Shown here in pieces: positions 45,819-54,027 of a stretch of DNA of 64,000 bases. The stretch is from Opitutia bacterium (GTDB lineage: Bacteria > Verrucomicrobiota > Verrucomicrobiia > Opitutales > UBA953): positions 1 through 64,000 of the forward strand of contig BGOM01000010.1 in the NCBI GenBank assembly GCA_003569245.1. The letters run 5' to 3'. The notes under the pieces were generated by a model, which had not been told where the DNA came from, made no database searches, and saw only the letters and a program-made list of their open reading frames with translations. Position 1 is the stretch's first letter. Each line of letters opens with the position of its first letter. A program made the translations under genes and the position numbers.

Positions 45819-46688
45819 TCAGCGGATCATCTGGCCTTCCCGCGAGGCCTTCTTGCGGAACTCGGCGAGGATGCGGGCGGTGAGGGGGCCCGGCTTGCCG
45901 GAGCCGATCTTGCGGGCGTCGACCTCGATCACGGGGATGACCTCCGCGGCGGTGCCGGTGAGGAAGCACTCGTCGGCGTTCCAGACGTCGTAGCGGGTGA
46001 TGTTCGTCTCGACGGTCGGGATGCCGAGGGCCGCGGCGACCTCGAGGGCGACCTGGCGGGTGATGCCGACGAGCGCGCCGGCGTGCGAGGCGGGCGTGAT
46101 CAGGCGGCCCTTGTGGATCAGGAAGACGTTGTCGCCGGTGCACTCGGAGACGTAGCCCTGCTCGTTGAGCATGAGGCACTCGTGGAAGCCATGCTGCTGG
46201 GCCTCCATCTTCGCCATGATGTTGTTCAGGTAGTTGAGGGACTTGATCATCGGCGGCAGGGCGGCCGGGCTGATGCGGCGCGTCGGCGCGGTGATGATGC
46301 GCATGCCGGTCGTGTAGAGCTCTTCCGGGTAGAGCTTGATGCTGTCCGCGATGCAGATGATGGAGGGCTTCGGGCAGTTCTTCGGCGAGAGGCCGAGGTC
46401 GCCGAAGCCGCGCGAGACGACCAGCCGGATGTAACCGTCGGTCAGGTTGTTGCGCCGGCAGGATTCGCAGACGATCTCGGCGATCTCCGCGCGGGTCCAG
46501 GGCAGGTCGAGGCAGAGGGCCTTGGCCGACATCTCCAGCCGCTCGAGGTGCTCGTCCAGGCGGAAGACGCAGCCTTGGTAGAGGCGGATACCTTCGAAGA
46601 TGCCGTCGCCATAGAGGAAGCCATGGTCGAAGACGGAGATCTTGGCCTCGGCCTTGGGGTAGAACTTGCCGTCGATGTAGACTTCCAT
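45819..46688 (-). CDS. ilvE: Branched-chain amino acid aminotransferase (class IV)
   Basis: Transfers the amino group between glutamate and 2-keto acids of Val, Leu and Ile, the last step of branched-chain synthesis. The 289-residue fold-IV PLP enzyme starts MEVYIDGKFYPKAEAKISVF, then DHGFLYGDGIFEGIRLY, a PLP-lysine in PMIKSLNYLNNI (Lys149), and GYVSECTGDNVFLI and TGTAAEVIPV. All are typical of IlvE; D-amino acid transaminase or 4-amino-4-deoxychorismate lyase are alternatives but fit less well. It complements leuC/leuD elsewhere in the window. It is upstream of the ABC exporter pair on the same strand. Confidence 0.9.
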   Translation of the reverse strand: MEVYIDGKFYPKAEAKISVFDHGFLYGDGIFEGIRLYQGCVFRLDEHLERLEMSAKALCLDLPWTRAEIAEIVCESCRRNNLTDGYIRLVVSRGFGDLGLSPKNCPKPSIICIADSIKLYPEELYTTGMRIITAPTRRISPAALPPMIKSLNYLNNIMAKMEAQQHGFHECLMLNEQGYVSECTGDNVFLIHKGRLITPASHAGALVGITRQVALEVAAALGIPTVETNITRYDVWNADECFLTGTAAEVIPVIEVDARKIGSGKPGPLTARILAEFRKKASREGQMIR

Positions 46689-46719
46689 GTTGGGAAAAGC
46701 CCACCTTGGCGGGTTGGCC

Positions 46720-46749
46720 GGGGATTTTCCAGCCCGAATCCCCTTTTTT
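46720..46749 (+). terminator. Terminator-like hairpin facing the wrong way for its neighbours
   Basis: GGGGATT (46720-46726) pairs perfectly with AATCCCC (46737-46743) and is followed by six T on the + strand. Both flanking genes (ilvE and the PaaK-like gene) are on the minus strand, where the stem would be preceded, not followed, by the T run. It could end an unseen + strand or antisense transcript. Confidence 0.45.
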
Positions 46750-46766
46750 AAAGCGATGGTGCGGGC

Positions 46767-47999
46767 TTAAGCCACCCGCAGCGTCAGCCGGAACTTTCCC
46801 GAATCCTCCGGGGCGATCCGGTCGGTGTCCGCCACGGTGACGGGCCTTCCCAGTAGCTCGGTCAGCCGCGCGGCCAGCACCGGGTGGACGGCGGAGAGGT
46901 CGCCGTTCGGGTGTTCCGGTAGCAGGGCGAGCTCCGCCGAGCCGTCGGCGGATTGGCGGAGCTGGTAGTGGGCGACGCCGGTGATATCCCGGAAGCAGTC
47001 GTCGACCCTCCGGGTGGTGACCACGCGACCGTCGGAGCCTCTCAGCGTGTCGCGGAGGCGACCGTGGACGATCCAGCGACCGCCCGTCCGTTCGGCGTGG
47101 TCACCGATCTCGTAGCGGACCAAGGGCAGGTACTCGTTGGTAAGGGTCGTCACGAGCAGCTGGCCCACGCCGCTTTCGTCGACGTCGGCCAGCTCGAGCT
47201 CCGCGGTTTCCGGGGAGGCGACCATGCCGCCATCGGGGTGGTCGATCAGGAGGTGTCCCGTCTCGCTGGAGCCGTAAAGATTGATGACCGGCACGCCGAA
47301 GACACGCTCGAGGATGCGTCGGTGGGCGACGCTGGCGTACTCGTAGCTGGTCAGGATGAACCGCAGGGAAGGGAAGCGGAGCCCGTGGCGTTCGCAGTGG
47401 AGCGCGAACCAGGCCCCGTGCACCGGGTCGACGTCGAGGAAGGTCGGCGCCCAGGCCGCGGTCTCGGCCGCCATCTGCGCGAGTTTCTCCTCCGGCAGGG
47501 CGAACGGGATGCGCGACTGGTTGACGAACAGGGTCGAGCCGAGGGTGCGCTGCTCGACGTTGAGCCAACGGGCGAAGCAACTGACCCCGCTGCAACCGGG
47601 CGTGGTCAGCACCGCGCGGCGGGCCGCGGGATTGGCCGCGAGCAGGCCGGCGATCAGGGGGTGCCGGCGGAGAGCCCGGGCTTCCTGCTCGGCCCACCAG
47701 GTCCGGCCGAAGATCACGCGAACGCTGGCCCCGGAGGTTCCGGAGGTGCTCTCCTCCTCGATTTCGCCGGACTTCTCCAAGGTCACGAGATCGAAGCGCC
47801 GCGGCAGGAAATCGCCGGGCGAGTGCGCGCGTAGCTCGGCCTTGGTGATCCGCGGCAGGTCTTGCAGCCGAGGTTCGGGGAGGGCCAGGGCCGACCGCCA
47901 ATCCGTCCGTTCGTAAAACGGCACGTCCGCGGTGGCCGCCAATGCCCGGTCGAGGCGGGAAGCGGGTTCGGAAGCGAAGGAGTGGAGGGTTCCCGGCAT
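46767..47999 (-). CDS. PaaK-like AMP-dependent ligase (phenylacetate-CoA ligase family)
   Basis: A 410-residue adenylate-forming enzyme of the phenylacetate-CoA ligase type. Nucleotide motif EESTSGTSGASVRVIFG is the P-loop-like block, followed by NLYGSSETGHLLIDH and RYEIGDHAERTGGRWIVHGR, which match the adenylation core. The usual C-terminal AMP-binding subdomain is present (DCFRDITGVAHYQLRQ). It probably activates an acid to an acyl-adenylate or thioester; the acid is unknown. The start at 47999 (MPGTLHSFA) was preferred over 48038. A FAH-family gene lies 53 bases upstream on the same strand, so the two may act in one catabolic path. Confidence 0.8.
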   Translation of the reverse strand: MPGTLHSFASEPASRLDRALAATADVPFYERTDWRSALALPEPRLQDLPRITKAELRAHSPGDFLPRRFDLVTLEKSGEIEEESTSGTSGASVRVIFGRTWWAEQEARALRRHPLIAGLLAANPAARRAVLTTPGCSGVSCFARWLNVEQRTLGSTLFVNQSRIPFALPEEKLAQMAAETAAWAPTFLDVDPVHGAWFALHCERHGLRFPSLRFILTSYEYASVAHRRILERVFGVPVINLYGSSETGHLLIDHPDGGMVASPETAELELADVDESGVGQLLVTTLTNEYLPLVRYEIGDHAERTGGRWIVHGRLRDTLRGSDGRVVTTRRVDDCFRDITGVAHYQLRQSADGSAELALLPEHPNGDLSAVHPVLAARLTELLGRPVTVADTDRIAPEDSGKFRLTLRVA

Positions 48000-48052
48000 G
48001 ACGAGACCGCAACCTAGTCCGACCTGCGCAAAAAGCAAAACGACGAGGCGGT

Positions 48053-48862
48053 TCAGCCGAGGATTTCCTCCTCCACGCGATTGCGGAGGATCCCGATGCC
48101 GTCGATCTCGACTTCCATCACGTCACCGGGGCGGAGCCAGCTGGGCGGGACCTGCGCCATGCCGACGCCGGCGGGCGAGCCGGTGAGGATCACGGAGCCG
48201 GCGGGCAGGGTCGAACTGCCCGAGAGGAAGGCGATCAGGTCGGCGACCTTGAACTGCATCGACGAGGTGTGGGCGTCCTGCCGCACCGCCCCGTTGAGCC
48301 GGAAGCGAAGCCGCAGGGTCTGGGGGTCGGGGAGCTCGTCCGTCGTGACCAGGCAAGGCCCCAGCGGGCAGAACGTGTCGAAAGACTTGCCCCGCGTCCA
48401 TTGGCCGCCGCCCCATTCCTTCTGCCAGTCCCGGGCGGAGACGTCGTTGGCGCAGCAGTAGCCGAGCACGTGGTCGAGCGCCTGGGCCGGGGTGACGTTG
48501 CGGCAGTCGCGTCCGATGACGACCGCCAGCTCGCCTTCGTAATCCACCCTGTCGCTGCGCAGAAAACGCGGCAGCCGGACGGTGGCCTCGTGACCCACAA
48601 CGCTGGCGGGGCTCTTCATGAAGATGGTCGGGTGGGCCTGCTGCGTGGCCCCGAACTCCTTCGCGTGGTCGGCGTAGTTCACCCCGGCGCAGAAAATCGC
48701 CGTCGGCACGACGCAGGGCAGGGGGAGTCCCGGGCTGACGGCCCGGGGGGTCGCCTGGAAACGTCCGCCGCGGAGAATGACCTGACGCCACGTGCCGTCG
48801 GGTTCGGCGACGGCCTGCACCGGTCGGCCGGTGAGCGTGTCCATGAAGGCGTAGACTTTCAT
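48053..48862 (-). CDS. Fumarylacetoacetate hydrolase family protein
   Basis: About 269 residues; hydrolase, isomerase or decarboxylase acting on 2-keto-type or beta-diketone acids. The core has FCAGVNYADHAKEFG, HPTIFMKSPASVVGH and the metal-binding YEGELAVVIGRDCRN with conserved glutamates. Later blocks are YCCANDVSARDWQK, WTRGKSFDTFCPLGP and ILTGSPAGVGMAQ. The start at 48862 (MKVYAFMD) is preferred to 48871, as the family begins at that point. It is divergent from the Tat-exported oxidoreductase and shares the 130-base gap with it. Substrate cannot be told. Confidence 0.88.
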   Translation of the reverse strand: MKVYAFMDTLTGRPVQAVAEPDGTWRQVILRGGRFQATPRAVSPGLPLPCVVPTAIFCAGVNYADHAKEFGATQQAHPTIFMKSPASVVGHEATVRLPRFLRSDRVDYEGELAVVIGRDCRNVTPAQALDHVLGYCCANDVSARDWQKEWGGGQWTRGKSFDTFCPLGPCLVTTDELPDPQTLRLRFRLNGAVRQDAHTSSMQFKVADLIAFLSGSSTLPAGSVILTGSPAGVGMAQVPPSWLRPGDVMEVEIDGIGILRNRVEEEILG

Positions 48863-48898
48863 CGACGTCATCCTTGCAGTGGGCGTGCCGAAAGGCGA

Positions 48899-48939
48899 AC
48901 TTCTGTTCTAAACGGAAGTTTCTGGGCATTAAATCCCAA
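48899..48939. promoter_or_regulatory. Two inverted repeats in a divergent promoter gap
   Basis: AACTTC (48899-48904) with GAAGTT (48916-48921), and TGGG (48924-48927) with CCCA (48936-48939), lie in the AT-richer gap between the divergent FAH-family and Gfo/Idh/MocA genes. Size, spacing and position suit an operator, but no regulator gene is next to it. Confidence 0.35.
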
Positions 48940-49000
48940 ATTGTGCGTATCTGGAACTATCGGGATTGTCGCGTGTCAGGTTTTCGACCTACCTAGCCCC

Positions 49001-50290
49001 ATGCGATTGCCCCGTCGTTCCTTCCTGCGTAATGCGGCCGTTGCCGCCGCCGGCTTCACCATCTTGCCCCGCCATGTGCTCGGTCGCGGTTTCGTCCCGC
49101 CGAGCGAGACATTGAACCACGTCATCGTCGGTTGCGGCGGCATCTCCGGCTCCGGGGCCCACTTCGGCGATCATATGAAAGGCGCCCATCGCGTGCTCGC
49201 GGTATGCGACGTCGATGACAATCACGCCCGGAACCGTGTGAACCAGGTCAAGGCCGCCGGCGGCAACACCCCGCTCAGCACGCGCGATTTCCGCGAGGTC
49301 ATCGGCCTCGCCGACGCCGACGTGGTGCACGTCTGCACGCCGCCCCATTGGCATGGTGTCATCGCCGCCCAGGCGGCGCGCGCCGGCAAGGCCGTCTGGT
49401 GCGAGAAGCCCCTGACCCGCACGATCGGCGAGGGTCTCGCCCTGCGCAAGGTCGTGCAGGAGACCCGCGTGCCGTTCCGCGTGAACACCTGGTTCCGCCT
49501 CAATCGCACCAACTACTACGGCGTCGGTCCCGCCCGCGACATCCGTCGCGTGGTCGCCAGCGGCGTCCTCGGCGGCCCGCTGACCGTGCGCCTCGCCTGC
49601 GTCGGCGGCATCGCCTGGAAGGTGAACCTCTGGGTCGGCAAGCCAAACCTCGAGCCCCAGCCGGTCCCCGCCCATCTCGATTGGGACATGTACTGCGGCC
49701 CGTCGCAGCTGATCCCCTACCACCCGCATCGCGCCCATGGTTCGTTCCGCGGTTACTGGAATTTCGACCAAGGCGGCCTGGGTGACATGGGGCAGCACTT
49801 CCTCGATCCGGTCCAGTACTTCCTCGGCAAGGACAATGAGTTCCCGGTGTCCGTCGAGGCCGACGCCCCCCCCCAGGACGCCATGGCCTGCGGCGTCTGG
49901 AAGACCGTGACGCTCACCTACGCCGACGGCACCCGCATCATCCTGGAGTCCGAGCTCGCCGAGCGCGGCGAGAAGCCGTTCATCGAAGGGCCGAACGGCA
50001 AGCTGTTCGCCAACCTGCGTTCGGACCGTCCCGAACTCATCCGCAAGGCGATGGAATTCCCGCTGCCCGAGTACCAGGAGGATGACTTCGACGCCTGCGT
50101 GCGCGAGAAGCGCCCCTTCGGCTACGGCGTCAACGAGGCCTTCCATAGTTCGACCATCGTCAACCTCGCGGCCCTCGCCGTCCGCCTGGGTCGTCCGCTC
50201 AAGTTCAAGCCCGACGGCTCCGGCTTCATCGGTGACGCCCAAGCCGACCGGCTCCACTCGCCCGTGCTGCGCGGGCCTTGGTCGATCTAA
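49001..50290 (+). CDS. Tat-exported Gfo/Idh/MocA-family oxidoreductase
   Basis: A 429-residue NAD(P)-dependent oxidoreductase exported through the Tat system: the N-terminus has RRSFLRNAAVAAAGFTILP with twin arginines. The Rossmann motif is HVIVGCGGISGSG and the catalytic-type EKP lies in VWCEKPLTR. VHVCTPPHWHGVIAAQA and DQGGLGDMGQHFLDPVQYFL are blocks of the Tat-bound clade found in verrucomicrobia and planctomycetes. It probably oxidises an exported sugar or glycoside. The start at 49001 follows CCTACCTAGCCCC, without a Shine-Dalgarno sequence. A hypothetical exported protein follows after 19 bases. Confidence 0.88.
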   Translation: MRLPRRSFLRNAAVAAAGFTILPRHVLGRGFVPPSETLNHVIVGCGGISGSGAHFGDHMKGAHRVLAVCDVDDNHARNRVNQVKAAGGNTPLSTRDFREVIGLADADVVHVCTPPHWHGVIAAQAARAGKAVWCEKPLTRTIGEGLALRKVVQETRVPFRVNTWFRLNRTNYYGVGPARDIRRVVASGVLGGPLTVRLACVGGIAWKVNLWVGKPNLEPQPVPAHLDWDMYCGPSQLIPYHPHRAHGSFRGYWNFDQGGLGDMGQHFLDPVQYFLGKDNEFPVSVEADAPPQDAMACGVWKTVTLTYADGTRIILESELAERGEKPFIEGPNGKLFANLRSDRPELIRKAMEFPLPEYQEDDFDACVREKRPFGYGVNEAFHSSTIVNLAALAVRLGRPLKFKPDGSGFIGDAQADRLHSPVLRGPWSI

Positions 50291-50309
50291 CCGCCCGACT
50301 TCCTTCCCC

Positions 50310-51242
50310 ATGAAACTTTCCCTGTCCCTTCTGCTGCTGGCCGCCGCGACCTTCGCGGCGGAGCCGGCCAAGCCCGCCGCCAAGGCCGCAGCCAAGCCGG
50401 CCGCGAGCAAGGCCGCGCCGACCCCGGAGCAGCTGGCCGCCGCCGCCCGCGTCCAGGCCATGCAGGAGATGGTCAACGCCGCCCGTCGTTTCCCAGCCGC
50501 CACGCCGGAAGCGAAGGCTTTCTTCGATCAGCTCCGCGCCCAGCGCGCCGCCGCCGCCGATCCCGAGGCGCGCGCCGCCCTCGACCAGGCCTTGGCGATG
50601 GATCCCGCCGTCGCGGTCCGCCTGCCGCTCGGCGAAGCTCCCGTGAAGGCCGTCGAACTCCCGGCCGGTACCACGTCGGAGACCAAACTGGCCGAACTGG
50701 AACGCCAGCTCGACCTCGGTCAGCCGCCCCGGGCGCTGTCCGCGGCGGAGCTCGTCCCGCTCGCCGCCGGCGAGGACTTCGCCGCCGCCCATCGCGCCGC
50801 GCGCCTCCTGCGTCGCGTCGACCCGGCCGCCGCGGCCCCCGTGCTCTGGCAGCGCCTCGCCAAGCTGACCTCGCGCGAGCAGGTGCAGCTGACGGAGGAT
50901 GAGCTCCTGCGTCTGCCCGTGAAGTTCGCCGGCACCGGCGCCCCCGCCGCGCCGACGGGTTCCTCGGCCGCGAAGGCCGCTTTCCTGCGGGTCTCCGCCG
51001 TGCGCGCCTCGGTGGCGCTGTCCAAGGAGGCCTTGCTCCCGCTCCTCAAGTCGACCACCGCCAACGAACTGAACGAAGCCGCCTGGGAGGCGGTGCCCCG
51101 CGTTTTCGCGCGCACCGATCGTCCGGCGCTCGAGGCCGCCGCCAAGGATCTCCTCGAGGCCGCCGCCAAGGCCCGCGAGGCGAAAACCGAGCCCGGTCGT
51201 CTCTACCCGAAGGCCAAGGCCGCGCTGGACGCCTTGCGCTGA
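50310..51242 (+). CDS. Exported Ala-rich protein, unknown function
   Basis: A 310-residue protein with signal peptide (MKLSLSLLLLAAATFAAEPA) and a very Ala/Lys-rich linker (KPAAKAAAKPAASKAAP). The rest is mostly helical, with HEAT/TPR-like units (AAHRAARLLRRVDPAAAAPV) and a Glu-rich segment (QVQLTEDELLRLPVKF). Family not recognised. It lies 19 bases after the Tat oxidoreductase and 60 bases before aroK and may belong to the same unit. The start ATG follows ACTTCCTTCCCC. Confidence 0.65.
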   Translation: MKLSLSLLLLAAATFAAEPAKPAAKAAAKPAASKAAPTPEQLAAAARVQAMQEMVNAARRFPAATPEAKAFFDQLRAQRAAAADPEARAALDQALAMDPAVAVRLPLGEAPVKAVELPAGTTSETKLAELERQLDLGQPPRALSAAELVPLAAGEDFAAAHRAARLLRRVDPAAAAPVLWQRLAKLTSREQVQLTEDELLRLPVKFAGTGAPAAPTGSSAAKAAFLRVSAVRASVALSKEALLPLLKSTTANELNEAAWEAVPRVFARTDRPALEAAAKDLLEAAAKAREAKTEPGRLYPKAKAALDALR

Positions 51243-51302
51243 GCGGTTCCCCCGCGCGATTGTCGCTTGCCCCGCCGAGGCCTTGGGCCTTGCAATGAGG
51301 GC

Positions 51303-51874
51303 ATGTCGCCCGTCGCCACCAAGGATGCCGCGCCCAACCTGCTGCTCGCGGGTTTCATGGGCACCGGCAAGTCCGCGCTCGGGCGGCAGCTCGCCAAGCG
51401 CTGGCGCCGCCCGTTCCTCGACACCGACGAACTCGTCGAGAAACTCGCCGGCACCAGCATCGCCGACATCTTCGCGGAACACGGCGAGGAGCATTTCCGC
51501 GCCTGGAGCGCCAGGTCGTCGAGTCCCTGCTCCCCGCCGAGGGGGCCGTCATCGCCTGCGGCGGCGGGCTCGTCGTCCCGCCCGGCATGGGCGAGCTCGT
51601 CCGCCGCAAGGGCGTGGTGATCACGCTCTTCGCCTCCGTCGATACCATTCTCCGACGCACCTCCGGCAACAACCGGCGCCCCCTGCTCAAAGGGGATGAC
51701 CCCGAGGCCCGCATCCGCGAGCTGATGAAGAAGCGCGAGCAGGCCTACCTGCAGGCCGGCATCGCGGTCTACACCGACGGCCGCTCCCTTCAGCAGCTTT
51801 GCGTGATCGTCGAGCGGGTCTACGAGCGCGAGGTGCGGGCCGCCCTCAAGGGCCCGGGCAAGCGTCGGGATTGA
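51303..51874 (+). CDS. aroK: Shikimate kinase, one frameshift
   Basis: Phosphorylates shikimate to shikimate-3-phosphate with ATP. The N-terminal part shows Walker A GFMGTGKSALGRQL, then FLDTDELVEKLAGTSIADIF with the shikimate-binding Asp, and FAEHGEEHFRAW. The frame is lost at about 51503: CGCCTGGAGCGCCAGG needs one extra G to give RAWERQVVESLLPAEG. It then continues to ACGGGLVVPPGMGELVRRKG, RRPLLKGDDPEARI and the stop at 51872. Corrected, the protein has about 190 residues, normal for AroK. The 3' end overlaps the convergent aat gene by 29 bases. Together with DAHP synthase downstream it supplies the aromatic pathway. Confidence 0.85.
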
Positions 51875-52529
51875 TCCACGGGTCACCCGTCGGCGGGAGG
51901 TCGCGCTGCGCCCGCAGGCAGGCCAGGAAGTCGGCGCGCCGTACGGCGAAGGCCCCGAGGCTCGCGAGGTGCTCGGTCGGCATCTGGCAGTCGATGAGCA
52001 CGAAGCCGGCGGCGACCAGGCGTTCCACCAGCCGGACAAACCCGACCTTCGAGGCGTCGCTACGCCGGTGGAACATGGATTCGCCGTGGAAAATCCGGCC
52101 GACGGCCACGCCGTAGAGCCCGCCGACGAGCTCGCCGTGCCAGCGGACCTCGACGCTGTGGGCATGGCCGGCGCGGTGCAGGGCGACGTAGGCGGCGATC
52201 ATCTCCGCGGTGATCCAGGTGCCGTCCTGACCGGGGCGCGGCGCGGCGGCGCAGGCCCGCATTACCCCGGCGAAGTCCCGGTCGAACGTCACCGTCCAGC
52301 CCGGCTTGCGCAACGTGCGGCGCAGGCTGTCGGTGACGCGCAGTTCCCCCGGGAGCAGGACGAAGCGAGGGTCGGGACACCACCAAGCCACCGGTTCGCC
52401 CTCGGAGTACCAAGGGAAAACCCCGGAGCGGTAGGCCGCGAGCAAGGTGACCTCGTCAAGCCGACCCCCGGTCGCCAGGGGCGAACGGGGAGGGGCCTTG
52501 GCCGGGTCGCCTCGGGTCCATTCGGTCAT
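51846..52529 (-). CDS. aat: Leucyl/phenylalanyl-tRNA-protein transferase
   Basis: Transfers Leu or Phe from tRNA to proteins with N-terminal Lys or Arg, marking them for ClpS/ClpAP. The 227-residue product has AAYRSGVFPWYSEGEPVAWW, PRFVLLPGELRVTDSLRRTL, TWITAEMIAAYVALHRAGHA and GRIFHGESMFHRRSDASK, which are hallmark blocks. ATG 52529 gives the usual short N-terminus. Its last codons overlap the convergent aroK end. The small DNA-binding protein gene lies 38 bases upstream. Confidence 0.93.
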   Translation of the reverse strand: MTEWTRGDPAKAPPRSPLATGGRLDEVTLLAAYRSGVFPWYSEGEPVAWWCPDPRFVLLPGELRVTDSLRRTLRKPGWTVTFDRDFAGVMRACAAAPRPGQDGTWITAEMIAAYVALHRAGHAHSVEVRWHGELVGGLYGVAVGRIFHGESMFHRRSDASKVGFVRLVERLVAAGFVLIDCQMPTEHLASLGAFAVRRADFLACLRAQRDLPPTGDPWINPDACPGP

Positions 52530-52567
52530 CGGTCGTCATCAAGCGACGGCCGCCGACCGGGGCAAGT

Positions 52568-52903
52568 TCAGTCCTTGGTGATGTTGTAGACCGAAGGGAT
52601 CGAGATTCCGAGCTCGGCCGCGATCTCGCGCACGGGGACATCCTTCTTCCGGAGCGCCTTGGCCTTGGAACGCATCGCTTCGCTGATCTGGGCGCGGGCG
52701 CGGTTCGGGCGGGATAGTAGTTTGACGAGCCGGCGGGCCAGTTCGTTCTTGGACAGCGAGGAGACCTCGCGCTCGATCAAGGAGCGTCGCTCGGTGTGCT
52801 CATCCTCCCAGGCTTGGACGGCCAGGTCGCGGGCGCGAGCCAGGGCGGCGCGGACATAGGCGTCCTTCGAGGTGAAGGTGCTGGGATCGAGGTCGATTTT
52901 CAT
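52568..52903 (-). CDS. Small HTH DNA-binding protein, Hin/resolvase-like C-terminus
   Basis: A 111-residue protein. The N-terminal 75 residues are helical and charged (TSKDAYVRAALARARDLAVQ, SLIEREVSSLSKNELARRLV). Residues of about 75-110 form a helix-turn-helix (MRSKAKALRKKDVPVREIAA, ELGISIPSVYNITKD) similar to the recognition end of Hin-type resolvases. There is no catalytic serine domain, so it is a stand-alone DNA binder. It starts with CGCTTCTTTCC upstream rather than a purine-rich site. Next to it lies an AT-rich stretch with a palindrome, a plausible place for autoregulation. Target genes unknown. Confidence 0.7.
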   Translation of the reverse strand: MKIDLDPSTFTSKDAYVRAALARARDLAVQAWEDEHTERRSLIEREVSSLSKNELARRLVKLLSRPNRARAQISEAMRSKAKALRKKDVPVREIAAELGISIPSVYNITKD

Positions 52904-52929
52904 GGAAAGAAGCGGCGGCTAATTGACGG

Positions 52930-53030
52930 GAAACGAAACGAGGAGCCGGATTTGTCAAACAATTGTTAATCTCAAGTTTTATAATAAATCGGAAAAGTCA
53001 AACGGTCCCTCGTTTTTAGACACCGGAAAG
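52930..53030 (-). promoter_or_regulatory. AT-rich regulatory stretch upstream of the small HTH gene
   Basis: The stretch is strikingly AT-rich beside GC-rich neighbours. It holds the palindrome AACAATTGTT (52958-52967), several TTTGAC-like blocks (52949-52959 and the other strand near 52996-53003) and TTATAATAAA. It lies between the nadA stop and the HTH start, so it is the likely promoter and operator region of the HTH gene. Exact -10 and -35 elements cannot be fixed. Confidence 0.45.
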
Positions 53031-53046
53031 AGACCTTAGTTACGGA

Positions 53047-54027
53047 CTAGAGGCTCCACTCCAGCATGCGGCGGAGCGGGATTTCCGCGGCGGCACGGAC
53101 CTCCTCCGGGAGGATGATCTCGGGGGTGCCGTTTGACAGGCAGTCCCGGACCTTCTCCAGGGTGTTCATCTTCATGAAACGGCACTCGTTGCAGGAGCAG
53201 CGGTCCGTCGGGGCGGCCACGAAGGTCTTGCCTGGCACCTCTTTGCGGAGGCGATGAATCATGCCCGCCTCGGTGGTGATGATGAGGGTGTCGGCGGCCT
53301 GGCGCTTGCACCAGTCGACCATCAGCTCGGTGGAGCAGACCATGTCCGCCATCTCGCGGACCGCCTCGGTGCATTCGGGGTGGGCGACGACGGGCGCGCC
53401 CGGATGGGCGGCCTTGGCCCGGAGCAAGGCGCCCGGCGTGAACTGCACGTGGGCGTAGCAGTTGCCCGGCCAGAGCTGCATCGCCCGGCCGGTCTTACCG
53501 GAGACCCAGCGGCCAAGGTTCTGGTCCGGCACGAAGAGGATGCGGCGGTCGGCGGGGACCTTGGCCACGATCTTGCTGGCGTTGCCGCTGGTCACGATGA
53601 CGTCCGAGAGCGCCTTCACCGCCGCGCTGCAGTTGATGTAGGCGACGACGTAGAGCGACGGGTCGGCCGCCTTCAGCGCCGCGAGCTTGTCGGCCGGGCA
53701 GGAGTCGGCGAGCGAGCAACCCGCCTCGAGGTCGGGCAGGAGCACCCGACGCGTCGGGTTCACGATCTTGGCGGTCTCCGCCATGAAATGCACGCCGCAG
53801 AAGACGATGGTGGAGTTCTGCGCGGCGGCGGCCTTGTAGGCGAGGCCGAGCGAATCGCCGACGAAATCGGCGACACCCTGGATGTCCTCGCACTGGTAGT
53901 TGTGCGCGAGGATCAGCGCGTCCTTCGCCTGCTTGAGGGCGAGCACCTCGCGCTGCAGGGCGGACAAAGGCGTGCCGCCGACGGGCAGGGGAGGGAAGAC
54001 GGAGGCGACAGGGTAGGAAGGAGTCAT
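53047..54027 (-). CDS. nadA: Quinolinate synthase
   Basis: Condenses iminoaspartate with dihydroxyacetone phosphate to quinolinate, an early step of NAD synthesis; a 4Fe-4S enzyme. The 326-residue protein has LILAHNYQCEDIQGVADFVG, SLGLAYKAAAAQNSTIVFCG, VHFMAETAKIVNPTRRVLLP and the iron-sulphur cysteines of FCGVHF, VAHPECTEAVREMADMVCS and CSCNECRFMKMNT. The start at 54027 overlaps the fur stop by four bases (ATGA). No nadB or nadC lies in the window. Oxidative damage to its cluster would explain coupling to a Fur-family regulator, which is inference. Confidence 0.95.
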   Translation of the reverse strand: MTPSYPVASVFPPLPVGGTPLSALQREVLALKQAKDALILAHNYQCEDIQGVADFVGDSLGLAYKAAAAQNSTIVFCGVHFMAETAKIVNPTRRVLLPDLEAGCSLADSCPADKLAALKAADPSLYVVAYINCSAAVKALSDVIVTSGNASKIVAKVPADRRILFVPDQNLGRWVSGKTGRAMQLWPGNCYAHVQFTPGALLRAKAAHPGAPVVAHPECTEAVREMADMVCSTELMVDWCKRQAADTLIITTEAGMIHRLRKEVPGKTFVAAPTDRCSCNECRFMKMNTLEKVRDCLSNGTPEIILPEEVRAAAEIPLRRMLEWSL

